Part shown: positions 19,653-31,885 of the stretch, one piece after another
Numbering within the stretch: position 1 is the first letter of the stretch
Layout: the number at the start of each line of letters is the position of its first letter
Origin: Stictocephala bisonia
Lineage: Eukaryota; Arthropoda; Insecta; Hemiptera; Membracidae
Direction: 5' to 3'
DNA: 64,000 nucleotides
NCBI GenBank assembly: GCA_035578905.1
Contig: JAQJVL010000576.1
Span: 372,001 to 436,000, forward strand
Translations under genes and position numbers: made by a program
The notes under the pieces: model-generated
What the model saw: only the letters and a program-made list of their open reading frames with translations
Databases searched by the model: none
Told to the model about the DNA's origin: nothing

Positions 19653-22600
19653 TGTCTATAAAAACACAGAGGTACTACTTTTTATACCATTATTTTTCAA
19701 ATAGTATAAAAATAAAAAGAGCAACATTTACCATTTAGTAAAGGCTTACGATAGATTCTGTCCTAACAAAATTTAGGAAAATATACTTTTTGGCTAAAAT
19801 TAGTACATATATATAATATCTTATGATAACTGACATGTAAATTGTAAATGTAAATTGTTAGGTTGTAAACTTGGATGAAAAAATAAAAGATTTTGTTGTG
19901 GACATGTTAATTGGTTAATAATAAGCTAAAACATCTTATACCTGATTTTCATATCTAAAGATGAATACAATACAAATAAATTTACATTTTGTTCACATTT
20001 ACAAGCATACAAATGATGTATGTTCCTTTATAAAGGATTCTAGGAAGGGTTACTATGCAGTATCTTGCCACCAAATAAATTTTAAAACTACCTAAAATGG
20101 GCCAAGGATTGGCTATATTTTCATGAGATGTGCTTTTTATTCTGCGGAAATTGCTATTTTATCAAAAAAATCAATATTTTTTTTTATTTTGATATCGTGT
20201 TTATTTGTGCTGAATAAAAATGCAAACTACTTTGGTCTATGATAATTATTTCTCGAGATATAGCGGAAAAACTAGGCTACTTTTGCAGCGAATCAAGATT
20301 AGTGGCCATTACGCAATCATTTTATAGCTGAAAATGTTAGAATAAAAACAATATAATACAACTATTAACCACAAAAACCAAATTCACCCCTATATTCCTG
20401 CCGTAGAGACGCATATTACATCACTTCTTCAACAAGAAATGGCATTTTCTGAGGTGCCAAAAAAGTACATGATTACCCTGGAAAGTGTTAGGCTCTCGGC
20501 TAGTTAGTGTTCTTTAAAATGTTTCATTTTTGTTTCCAGAATAATTTTATTTCAAAAACATTACATCAGATACAATTTTACATAGGAAATTCTGTTTTTC
20601 ATTGTCTATTATATGAGTGTGTAATAGTATTATTATTTTGTACCTCAAGCAAGTATTGTTTTGTTTTTTTATATAGAATTCTTTATATACAGTATACAAT
20701 ACATTATACTTATTAGCCTTCTTAAAATTATTATTAATTACTAAACTCAGTCTTACAAAAAGGCAAAAGTTGTAAAATTTATATTAAATGTTTCATGACA
20801 AAGACTGTGCCTCAACAAAGGAAATATTAATGTTGATGAGCCCCTATTTAATCATTAATACTAATCTGTTGATATTCAAGGTTATTATTTTCAACAATAG
20901 AGGATTAAGGCATAGCTCAGAAGTTTAAAAAGCTACTTCATATATATATATACATAATAGACCTACCACAAGCTTTCTTTCTTTGAGGTAATTATATGAA
21001 TTATAATGATAAACTTTGAATATCTACATAATTGTTTATTGCCTTATTATAACATAAAATAATACATGTCAGAGAGTTGGAAATGAATATTAAAGAAATC
21101 AGTATAACTAGTTTTTCATTACTGTACTTATTCCATAACCCATAATGGGCGAGCAAATGTTAAAGGAAACAAACATAACATGTCCGACTTCTCTGAATGT
21201 GTCGTCTGTGGACAACAAACTCAAAATTCAACAGCAGACGACATCTAATGGATGACATAGAATAACAATGTAATAGCATAAGTATAATATTAATTCCAAA
21301 CTAAGAAATACTGACATTTGCTAAACAATATTAAATTGACTTAATGCAATAAAGATATATATATAATTTTTTTATTTGTTATTATCATCATCTTCAAGCA
21401 ATTAGATAAGACGCCCAAGAACACGAATGAAATGTAGAAAAACGTTAAGTGTGGAGCAAGACTGCAGCTACAGTACTTTAACGTTAAGAGAGGGACTTCA
21501 TTGTACCCTATTCCTTTATTAGCATCCAAAGCAGATGGACGTTTCTCGGCTTCTTCACAAGAGACAGAAAAGCCAAAAACGAATAATTTGAAGCCCGTTC
21601 TTCATAATTAGGGAAACTCAAAGGAGGTCTAGAGGGCGAAGAAAAGTGTTCAGAAAACAGGTTACTCGTATCTTGTTAGTTTTCAGCTGTTTTCCTATAT
21701 AGGTGCCTTGAAGAATTTGCTCTGATCGACCTCTTGGTGTTTTTAATATAGGTGGCCCTTAAAAGCTTAAATGTTCCCCTGCATGGAATTTTCTACCTGG
21801 GTAATGTACTGTTGGTGACAAAAGTTCTTTAAATTGGGTTCTTACACGGCAAGAATTCATACACGCCTCCTCACTCAGCATCCTCTTAAATCTACGAAGA
21901 AGTCTCTTCTTCTCCAGGACCAGTTCTTCCAGATGTTAGGAAAACCTAACATGAACACTGGATCTAAAAACACAGTGTAAAGGAGTGTACCGGTATGATT
22001 TTATTTAATAAATTAAAACCTGTACATAGTCTGTATATATGGATTCCGCATCCCTCTTACCATCCTGAATTGTATATTACCAAGACTGCAAACATCTAAA
22101 GATAGCCTCCCTGTCATTCTCTTTGAAATTATCTTCTATACTTGTAAGTTGAAGTAATCTTCAGAATTAATTGCAGAGTTTATTAATATTTGATAGTTTA
22201 TGCCTTGAAAGTCTTGAAAAAAGGCCTAAGGTTCATCGGTGGAAGTCGGGCACATATCTTAAATTACTAAAAGAGGGAATATTTAAGATGGCGAAAAAGA
22301 TAGAGAGTGCTGGATGACGTACATCTTCCTCAACGAGTACTTAAGAAGCTGAAATAATTCCAGATTCGAGGATAGATAGAGAAGTGAGGTCACGATAAGC
22401 ACATTTGAAGTTGGGTGTGTTTTATCTGTTGCTGTCTGTGAATTGCTGATATCTCAATTAGAGAACGAGATAACCCGACACCAGGTGATGAAACACAAGC
22501 AGCCCAGTCCAAATTCGGAATATTGAAGTCACACATCAATGTTAACATTCCCAGGATAATCAGCTAAATCAATAGCCTCATCGACAGAGTCGTAAAAAAA

Positions 22601-22998
22601 AGAGTAATAAGCAGTCGGCTGGCTTGGAGGAATGTAGACACAACCAATAAGAATGCTGCATGATATAGAGTACAGTAACTAAACAGGTATCATCATTAGA
22701 GATATTCAGTAAACGGCTGGGAATAGTTTTACTCACAGCGACAAGCTCGTCACATCCACTGAATTTAGTACTTATAGCCATAAATCTATCAAATCTATAG
22801 ATATTAAAGTCATGAAGTCCAAGTTCAGAGATGTTGATTCTAAGATTAATCTTCATTAAGGTAATAACACCCTGAGAAGGAATAGCAATACTGAGAGTAA
22901 ATTGAATAAGTTTGCTTCGAATACAATTAACATGTACAATTTAATGTATATAACAAATTCACGCAAAATATAAAAATAATGGTATATAAAATTATATA
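19653..22998. other. No recognisable gene
   Basis: This is AT-rich DNA with a short TA microsatellite at 20,941-20,952. The segment 21,540-21,920 is slightly more GC-rich but encodes nothing I recognise. Short ORFs on both strands show no family motifs. If vimar has an upstream non-coding exon, this is its first intron. Confidence 0.5.
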
Positions 22999-23288
22999 TA
23001 ATACCCACTCGCCCACCTATACACGTACAGTGGTATTGACCCACCACCCTCCCTTACACGTACAATGGTATTTATCCACCCACCTTCCCATACACGTACA
23101 ATGGTATTGACCCACCCGCCCTCCCATACACGTACAGTGGTATTAACTCAGCCGCCCACCCATACACGTACGGTAGCATTAACCCACCGCCCACCCATAC
23201 ACGTACGGTGGCATTAACCCACTCGCCCACCCATACACGTACGGTGGTATTACCCACCCGCCCTCCCATACACGTACAGTGGTATTAA
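22999..23288. repeat. 36-bp minisatellite, eight copies
   Basis: The motif CCCACCCATACACGTACGGT followed by GGTATTAA recurs eight times, with ACACGTAC starting near 23,021, 23,056, 23,092, 23,129, 23,164, 23,198, 23,235 and 23,270 (period 34-37 bp). The units are diverged. The minus-strand ORF across it merely reflects the unit length being a multiple of three. Confidence 0.95.
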
Positions 23289-23680
23289 TGGAGAATAAAA
23301 CAGTGGTTATTGAAAATGTCGGTGTGTTAAAGTGACTCAGTGACGTTCTATATGCTTACACACCTTTTATATGCATGCAACAAAACTGTAAGTAGTCTAA
23401 ATGTGCGGGGAAATTGTAAATAATGCAGTGGTTACTGACTAACAAGAAAAGATTTTGAATATTGATTGAACTCTGAGAGCGCATGCACGAGCTGGAGTAA
23501 ATCCACGTCTGTCTGCACTGCCGTGTTACCAACATTACAGCTCAACTTTTCCCATCTCAAGCTGTTTCCCGCACGTTTCTGCGCCTGAATGATAGCGATG
23601 ACGCCTCAACTCCTTCATGGCTTCTCCTAATGTTGCAGCTTCGTGTCTGCAGGCGCGCCACGTCTTATTTCTATACTCAC

Positions 23681-23765
23681 CGGTTGATTCTCCGTGCTAG
23701 GCCATCTACATCACAGAATACGGATGAGACCATCGCAGGATATTCAATCTAGTTCTACTTTTCTA
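23681..23765 (-). promoter_or_regulatory. Candidate non-coding first exon/promoter area of vimar
   Basis: On the minus strand, GAGAATCAACCG is followed by GTGAGTATAG, a near-consensus splice donor (gt at 23,679-23,680). It sits in a locally GC-richer stretch (23,460-23,720) that also holds GGCGCGCC. Since the ATG exon at 19.65 kb is preceded by an acceptor, this could be its upstream exon. No TATA box or initiator is obvious and no transcript is visible, so this is inference only. Confidence 0.25.
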
Positions 23766-23999
23766 TTTGTGTCATGTATTCATTGTTTGTATAATATATA
23801 ATTTGTGTAAATAACAATATTTGTAATAAATAAACACACTGTCGATCTGTAAGTTAATAATATCTAGTCGTAGATCTTCCTACCTCATTTAAATAATAAG
23901 CACGACTAAAATATAAGCAAATTTTATATAGCTGAATATATTCATAGATGTATATCAAACTATCAACTTCTAATAGACTTTACACAATTAACATAAAAA

Positions 24000-26258
24000 A
24001 TGTCTTTATTAGAAGATACTTTACTAAATGGTATTAATCTAGATCCTAGTTCAGAAAATATTTTATTATCATTAGTAAGTGATCTAAATGTTTTCTTGGC
24101 CAATCATCCCAATCTAGACCTTAGCTCTGTAATCGTTAGTATCAGAGATTTAGTTGACACTCAAGATAAACTGGCCATAAAAAATTCTAACCTTGTAGAA
24201 AAAAATAACGAGCTCTTTCTTGAATTATTAAAGCTCAATTCCTCTTTTAATTCATTTAAAGGGCTGAAGAAGAATGAGCTAAATGAGTCTTTCAAAATTC
24301 AAGACCTTATGGTCGAGGAAAAGGTGTCTTTGGAAAATAAACTCAAGCTTGCTAATGTAACTTCAGGAAAAACTTTGTTAAGTTACTAATGAAAATGATA
24401 TGTTAAAGAAACTTTATGACAGAACTATAGTTGACTCTAATCCTATAAATGATAAAGATGAAATAAGAACCTTACAAAATAAACTTGTTGAAAAGGACAA
24501 TGCATTACAATTGGTAATAGATAAACTAAACAATGCCTTAGAGTCGAACCTCAACTTAATATCCAAGAGTGAATCTCTTCAAGCCGGTTACAATCATTCA
24601 GTTACTGACAAGTGGCTTGATGATTCAATTTTGGAACAGTATTTTTTTTCCTTCCAAAAACACGCTAAATCTATAATAAAACGTTGTTCATAAGACCGCT
24701 TAACTGTGAGCTTCTGAAGCACGGCTCTCCTGATGTAATAAGTACATTATTGACTGATCTTAGTTTTAGCAATTTTAAGTATGCCTTTTGTTGTATTAGT
24801 GATAGTAAAGTGTCTGAAATTAAAAACCATGTTGCTGAGGGCTGTAAAGAAGCCGCAGTAGGCTCAAATTGGAGTCTTTTGTTTTTAGACTTAAACAACA
24901 AATCAGCCTTTCACTTATATAGGGACTCAGTGCAATCCCTAAACCTAGACAATGCTAAACTTTTACTTACAAATATTGGTCTTAGCAGCTGAAGTTTTGA
25001 TGACATTACATGCCCTCAGCAAAATAATAGTTTTGAATACGGGCTCAATGTCCTCATTCATGCTAAAATAATACTTCACTGGTTTTGTTCGAATATACCA
25101 AGGCAAACCTCCTTTAAGGAGTGGTTCGAAAGGTTCTCTAATGACTGTCAAAAAGATACTTGTTCTAAGCTTAATAATAGTGGTCATGTATTAGAAATAG
25201 ACAAGACTACCAGCCCTCATGTTGTTAATAATAATTTAATATCAAAAAAATTATCACTACATTTAAGGAGGCAAGCTAAGGGCCAATGGAAAATAGTGAA
25301 GCACAGAAAAAATAAATCAAAATCAGTTTTTAATGTGGTTGACAAGGGAGTTGAAACTTGTAACAGATTTGACGTTCTGAAATATCCGGATCAGGAAAGC
25401 CTTCCCATCACTCCAGGAATCCCTCTGAATTGCCAAAATTGTCTTGAGCCACCGAAGAAGAGTCCGCTTGAAATTAATCCTCTTCCAAAACCACAACTCC
25501 GTCCTTATTCCTTGTCAAATCAAGCAAGTAATAGCAACGTTACACATAACTATCCAAGTATAGCCCTATGCTCAGATAGCCATGGGCGGCATGTTTCACG
25601 TCTGCTAAGAGACAAGCTAAAGGGGGGGTGTGAGGTTACTGGATGGGTTAAACCTAATGGCAGGTTCAAGCATGTGCTTGAGACTGTAGAAGCATTTTCT
25701 AGAAGTAAGTATGATAATATTATTGTAATGGGGGGCACAAATGACGTTGTAAACGGGCGCTGTAGTTTAGACTTGTCAAAACTGGATGTTACACTTGGTA
25801 AAATTTCCAGCAAAAAGGTGATACTGGTCGGTCTTCCTCCCCGTTATGACAATCCCTCCTTAAACCCTACTGTGACTGAAGTGAACAACAGACTCCGAAT
25901 CATTTCCTCCAAATACAATCATGTTGAGTTTCTTTCTCTGAATTCCATTCCTCGTTCTTCTTTTACACGACATGGTCTTCATTTGAACTATCGTGGTAAA
26001 AGCCTATTGTCAGGCCTCATTCTTCAGTCCTTACAGTTTTCCATTGGCCTTTGTACTTCAAAAACATCAGCAGTGGCTCCAAAAACACCAAACGTCATTC
26101 CACAAATATCCCAAAAAATAATTCCTAAAAACTTTCATCAACCACGTACATTCACTAGAAAACATTTTTTAGGGGAGGCTCAGAGACCTCTGGGGGTTAC
26201 TTGGGTGCAATTCCTCAGGGGGATCATGGCTGCAAATGGGAGAATTGTCTTAGGATAG
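24000..26258 (+). pseudogene. LINE ORF1: coiled coil, Ulp1-like domain, SGNH esterase
   Basis: From the ATG at 24,000, codons read through a leucine- and lysine-rich coiled coil (to about 24,560), with a frame change near 24,389. The Ulp1/C48-like signature follows: WLDDSILEQYF, a frame change in a T8 run near 24,641, GSNWSLLFLD, LYRDSVQS and CPQQNNSFEYGLNVL. In active C48 proteases the last two blocks carry His (GSHW) and Cys (DCG); here they are Asn and Tyr. The reading frame then continues, past one TGA at 24,990, into an SGNH hydrolase domain (ALCSDSHGRHVSRLL; GGTNDVV; HLNYRGKSLLSGLI) of the type found in CR1 LINE ORF1. It overlaps ORF2 by about 58 bp. Confidence 0.8.
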
Positions 26259-29136
26259 TCCACCAAAACATCAGAGGATTAAAGAGTAAAATAGATTTGC
26301 TTGAGGTGTTTCTTGACGATGAGGATCCTGATGTTTTATGCCTGACTGAGCATTCAATGAAATATTTTGAAATTGAAAATCTTACGATCAGAAACCTTGA
26401 TTATGTTACTTTATTCTGTAGAACCAACGTTAAAGGTGGAGGTGTGGCGATCTGGGTTCGTCCAAACCTAAAGGTCATGCCTTTGGATTGTTTGATCTTC
26501 AGTGAAGAAGGTGAGTGTGAGCTGTCGGCAGTCCTAATTGAAATCAGCCATCAGGAGAAAATTCTGGTTGTAGCTGGTTACAGACCACCTACAGGTTATT
26601 GTGAATCTTTTTTCGAACGTTTGAGTGGTTGTTTAAGCAAATACATAAAAAAAACACTCAGAAGTGTTTGTTTTAGGTGATTTCAATATTGACCTTTCAA
26701 AGGAAAGCTTCACTGGTCACAAACTTGTCTCAGAAATGTCGTCATTTGGATTGCATAACATAATATTTTCTTTCACAAGGGAAGCATTAAACTCTAAAAC
26801 CTTAATAGACCATATATTTACTGATGTCACATCTGCTAAAGGTGAAGTTATAAAATCCATTTTATCAGACCATTATGCCCAATCAGCAACTTATAAATTA
26901 ACTATTGGAAGCAGAGACAGAGGGGCAAGGTTTAATTTTGAAAGAAGTTTTAACAAATCAAACGTAGAAACGTTTAAGACTTTTGTAAAGCAGGAAAAAT
27001 GGTGTGAAGTTTACAAGGCTCAGTGTATTGATGAGAAGTATAACGAGTTTAGCATGCAACTGAAGTATCATTTTGAAATAGCATTCCCGAAAAAATACAA
27101 AAAAATCAGTTCGGAAAAAAAATAAAAGTACAGTTATCACAAGAAGTCTTAAAACTAAAAGAACAATGTTTTATATTCCATGAAAAAACAAAAAATTTAA
27201 ATTCTGACCATTTCTTAAGACAGTATTATAAAATATTGAAGTATCAGTATAGGAAAATGATCAAGGAAGCTGAGTAGCAAAATACGGGAAACAATAGAAA
27301 ACGCTTACAATAGAATGGAGACTGTTTGGAAGATAATTAATGACCATAGACCGAAACCCAAGAAAGTGAATAAAAGGATTGCCATAAAAAACAGCGAAGG
27401 AAAATTAATTACAGAACCACAAGAACTCTGTGACACCTTAATGCACATTTTGTCGGGATAGGAGAAAAAATTGACAAACCAGTAAATAATGTGTTTGAAC
27501 TATTTAACAGAAAGCAAAACAGTTCCTCGTTTTTCCTTACCCCTGTCACTGAAAATGAAATAAAAAGTATAATAGCAGGGATGAAAAATAAAAACTCAGC
27601 AGGCTTAGATGAAATATCACCAAAAACTTTAAAGTGCATTAGTGAATTTGTGGCAGCACCATTATGCAGCTTGGTGAACTCCTCCTTTGTTGAAGGCAAA
27701 TTTCCATCAGCCCTAAAAGTGACTAAGGTAAGGCCTATTTTTAAAAGAGGAGTCTTGCGATAATTATAGACCAATTAGTTTGATATCAACTCTGTCTAAA
27801 GTTTTTGAAAAAGCTGTGTTGAACAGATTATGTAGTTTTTTTAGAAAATAACAAGATACTGTTTGAAAACCAGCATGATTTCGTCAAGAATAGATCTACA
27901 ACCAGTGCAATGCTTAGCTTAATAAACAGCATAGCTAAAGATTTGGACAGAGGGCAGTGTGTATCTGGTGTGTTTTTTGATCTGAGCAAAGCCTTCGACA
28001 TGGTCAATCATGATTTGCTTCTTGAAAAATGTATGACCTGGGTATACGGGGAGTTACACTAAATTGGTTCGCATCCTATTTGAAGAACAGAGAACAGCTA
28101 GTTGTGATACCTGCTGTGGATGTTGCTGGATACCTGAGACATAATGCTTCTTCCAAGTCACTGATCAAGAGAGGTGTGCCCCAGGGGTCTGTTTTGGGTC
28201 CTACCCTGTTTCTCCTCTTCATAAATAATCTTCCCAATAGTGTCAACTCCGCCAACATTTGTCTCTTTGCTGATGATACGTCACTCACAATTTCTAGGCC
28301 CTGTATTGAATCATTGGAGCAGATGGTCTTTTATGAGTCAAACAGTCTCTTGCAGTGGTGTCAAAATAATAATCTAATTTTAAATGCCAATAAAACTAAA
28401 CTTTTAAACTTCCATTTATCTAATAGGGCATCTGTAGTAAACAGTAGTGGGATATGTGTTCTTCTAGAAGACAATTGTGAACGCTTCCCAGGATGTGAAA
28501 TTCCTTGGCCTTACTCTTGATGGCAATTTAAACTACAATAAACATATTGAAGGAGTGGCCAATAAAGTCTCAATCGGAGTCTCGGAGGATGACCTACGGA
28601 CACTGAAAACAGTAGTGAGCAACGAGGTTCTCGTTTCAGCTTACTATGGCATAATTTACCCCTATCTTTCATATGCAGTACAGGTTTGGGGAAGTGAAAG
28701 CCAAAGGACCGCTTTTTTGTTCCGCTTACAAAAGAAGGCTATAAGGGTCATCTTCTCCCTCCCCAGAAACCAATCATGCAGAGAAATATTTAGAACCAGC
28801 AAAATTTTAACATTCCCTGCAATTTATATCTTGGAGACATTACTGTTTGTTAAGAACAATACTAAAATGTTTAGTTTTCCTTCCAGTCACAGTTATCAAT
28901 TCCGCAATAACAATCATATTCCCATTCCTAAACATTCAACTTCATTTTTTAACACGTTCACGACGACGGGAAATTCCCGTACTATTTTATATGCCGTCGT
29001 ATTTTTCAATAATTATGTCCAAAAACCGTGAAGGTTTTTTTTTCATAAAACGTCTAAGGATAATGGGAAAAGTAAGTAGGATTCGTGATTTTGCCCAAAA
29101 AAAAATTTTTTACAACTTTTTTTTCAATGTTTATAC

Positions 29137-29213
29137 GTGTACCCCAAGGGGTACACGCCGCGCCTCTGTTGTAATTCATTACGCCTGGGCGTCGTGCGCC
29201 CGACCGGGTACAC
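29137..29213. repeat. piggyBac 5' subterminal palindromes (two)
   Basis: GTGTACCCCAAGGGGTACAC (29,137-29,156) and GTGCGCCCGACCGGGTACAC (29,194-29,213) are 20-bp palindromes of form GTGYRCCCnnnnGGGTACAC. They match four copies near the 3' end. Confidence 0.92.
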
Positions 29214-29440
29214 GCGAAGGTCAAAGCTGCTGTAGACGATCGCGCGGGAAACACTGATCACGTGATGGGGGGGTACATCCGCGTTGCGCATTCCGTGCTC
29301 ACCCCAGTGCGTACACCAAAACAAGCAATCTAACACACACACCAACTAACGGCAATTGTTTGTATTATTATTGTGTTATTGTCCGGTGAGTTGAGTGTCA
29401 CACCTGAAGTAGATCGTGTTGTATTGTGTTTACTACCAAA

Positions 29441-31288
29441 ATGGACAGTGAAGACATTGCTGAAGCCTTGGATGATTTTATAGACGTGTCGGAACTAACT
29501 GACTTTGAGGCTAGTGGTAGTGAATATGTGCCTTCTGACGAGCCAGACAGTGACAGTTGCAATGAGTCAACAGGGGATAGTGGTGATGAAGTCTCACTTG
29601 GTGAAAATGACATTGTAAATAGATCGGATGTAAGTAATTTAGATTTAGTTAGTGTAAACAACTCAATACTTTCTGAAGTGGACCATACACCCGCATTAGC
29701 AACCCCTCATGTTCCAGTAGCAGCTGGCAGTCGAGGTCAACCTGCACAGCAAGTATGGGGCGAGTGTAGGAGTACAAATAGGCAGTTTCCATTTACTGGG
29801 CCTGCTGGCTTACAATATGAATTTGACACCTCCAACCCGATGGAAATTTACCAACAATTCCTAAATGACGACATTTTAAACCTCATAGTTACTGAGACAA
29901 ATAGATATGCCCATCAGTACTTGACTACTAATGTCATCAAGAGGAGGTCTATGATGAGGTAATGGGTAGATGTAACTCAATCAGACATCAAAAATGTACT
30001 CGGCATAATAATGATTATGGGAATCTGCCCATTGCCTCAAATGAGATTGTACTGGTCTGCAAAACCTCTCTACAAAAATGAAGTTATAAAAAAAACTATG
30101 CAGAGGGATAGATTCGAAATGATTCTGAAATGTCTTCATTTCCAAAACAATGATGAGGAAGATGCCGAAGAACCTCGTCTTTCGAAAGTAAAACCGCTTG
30201 TAGAATTAGTCAACCAAATATGCAAGAAAATAATGATGCCAGGGGAAAGTATTGTCATAGATGAGACAATGATTCCATGGCGTGGACGTCTCATTCTACG
30301 GCAATACAACCCGCAGAAAGCCCACAAATATGGTGTAAAGCTGTACAAACTTTGCACTGAGAAGGGGTATACCTACAAAATGAAGGTATACGCAGGAAGA
30401 GGGGATGTAACAGGTAGCTCCGGCCATGCACAAAAAATCACTATGCATCTGATGTCAGATCTTCTTTGTCAGGGGCGTCTGCTTTATGCTGACAATTTTT
30501 ATAATAGCGTGGGCCTAGCTGAAAAACTGCTAAATCAAAAAACCTACTTGTGTGGGACTCTTAGGTCGAATCGGCAGGGAAATCCACCAGAAGTGACTAG
30601 AAAGAAATTAAAGAAAGGGGAAGTATTTGCCCAAGAAAACGAGAACGGAGTAAAAGTGATCAAATGGGTGGATAAAAGGAAGGTACTGATGGTATCAACA
30701 CAAGCAGAGGACTCTGGTGTCTTGGTTCCATCTGGGAAAATTAACAGAAAAAGGGAACCAATTTTGAAACCTACGGCTGTTCTTAGTTATAACAAAATAA
30801 AAAAGGGTGTAGACATTTCGGACCAAATGTCATCTTACTACACTCCCTTACGGAAAAGCAGCAAATGGTACAAAAAGGTAGCAGTAGAAATTCTGTTAGG
30901 GACCTGCGTTGTAAATTCACTGGTCATTTTCAACGATGCTAGGGAGCCAAACCGAAAGTGGGATGTGTTAAGATTTAGGGAAGAGCTGATAAAAAACCTT
31001 ATATCATCTACAAACCCTGAACCAACCCCTGACGAAACCCCTGTAAGAGTCCCGTCAAATGCAACACCGCGAGTCCAAGGACGACAGCAGCTCAAACACT
31101 GCCTTATGAAACGAGATGGTTTGGCCCACGCATCCAGAAAGAGGTGTCACTCCTGCTATGAAGGACTTGTTGAAGAAATGGGCACAAAAGAAGCAAGAAA
31201 GAAGGCAAAACGGGTCAACACGTACTGTTCCAGCTGTCCAGATGAGCCAGCAATGTGCCTCCAATGCTTCAATAAAGTTCACAATTAG
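29441..31288 (+). CDS. piggyBac transposase with one premature stop
   Basis: One frame runs from the ATG at 29,441 to TAG... at 31,288, interrupted only by TAA at 29,960-29,962. The N-terminus is acidic (SGSEYVPSDEPDSDS). The core begins near QSDIKNVLGIIIMMG; the catalytic aspartates are seen in VIDETMIPWRGRL, LLYADNFYNS and KKGVDISDQM. A C-terminal cysteine-rich domain (CHSCYEG...TYCSSCPDEPAMCLQCFNKVHN) closes the protein. Without the stop it would be about 615 residues, the usual family length. Annotated as CDS because only one lesion is visible; as it stands it would not give full-length transposase unless the stop is read through. Confidence 0.93.
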
Positions 31289-31290
31289 TT

Positions 31291-31575
31291 ATTTTTTATG
31301 TGCTATAAATATTTTACATCATGTAATTAATAGCATTTACTTATTTTAACCATTATTTTTTGTGCTATAAATACTTTCATCATGTAGTTAATAGTATTTA
31401 CTTATTTAAACCATTATTTTTTGTGCTATAAATATTTTCTTCGTGTAATTAATAGTATTTACTTATTTTTAACCATTATGTTATGTGCTATAAATATTTT
31501 ATATCATGTAATTAACCATTATGTTATGTGCTATAAATATTTTATATCATGTAATTAATAGTACTTACTTATTTT
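31291..31575. repeat. piggyBac 3' UTR tandem repeat, five units
   Basis: TTATGTGCTATAAATATTTT ... CATCATGTAATTAATAGTAT ... TTATTTTTAACC recurs with GTGCTATAAATA starting at 31,300, 31,362, 31,423, 31,485 and 31,529: a 62-bp period with a shortened fourth unit. It follows the transposase stop directly. Confidence 0.93.
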
Positions 31576-31664
31576 TAACGATTATTGTGACCATTGTGTT
31601 TAATAAAATTAAACAAATCTTTTCGTGAAATGTTTTGATTTTTTACCTAAAAACTTAAGCAATC

Positions 31665-31885
31665 GTGCGCCCGACGGGGTACACAATCGTCTGAGATATT
31701 CCTATGAGCGCGGGCTCATATTTTACATACCAGCAACACAGGCAGACTCGTAAAAACAATCGTTACGAAACGCTTAAAACGTGTACCCCATCGGGCGCAC
31801 GACGCGCTTTACGAAAGCCCGGCGTGTACCCGGTCGGGTACATGCCGGCAGTTACGAAAGATCGCATGTACCCCATGGGGTACAC
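31665..31885. repeat. piggyBac 3' subterminal palindromes (four)
   Basis: 20-bp palindrome-like copies lie at 31,665-31,684 (GTGCGCCCGACGGGGTACAC), 31,781-31,800 (GTGTACCCCATCGGGCGCAC), 31,824-31,843 and 31,866-31,885 (ATGTACCCCATGGGGTACAC). Together with the two 5' copies they are likely transposase-binding sites, by analogy with internal repeats in other piggyBac elements. Confidence 0.9.

Noticed and set aside
23072..23269. Minus-strand ORF rich in VRVWVG and YVYG
   Set aside because: It is a product of the 36-bp minisatellite, whose period is a multiple of three. No protein family is implied.
28847..29257. 136-codon ORF running from the LINE into the piggyBac end
   Set aside because: It joins two unrelated elements across the TTAA insertion site in a frame used by neither.
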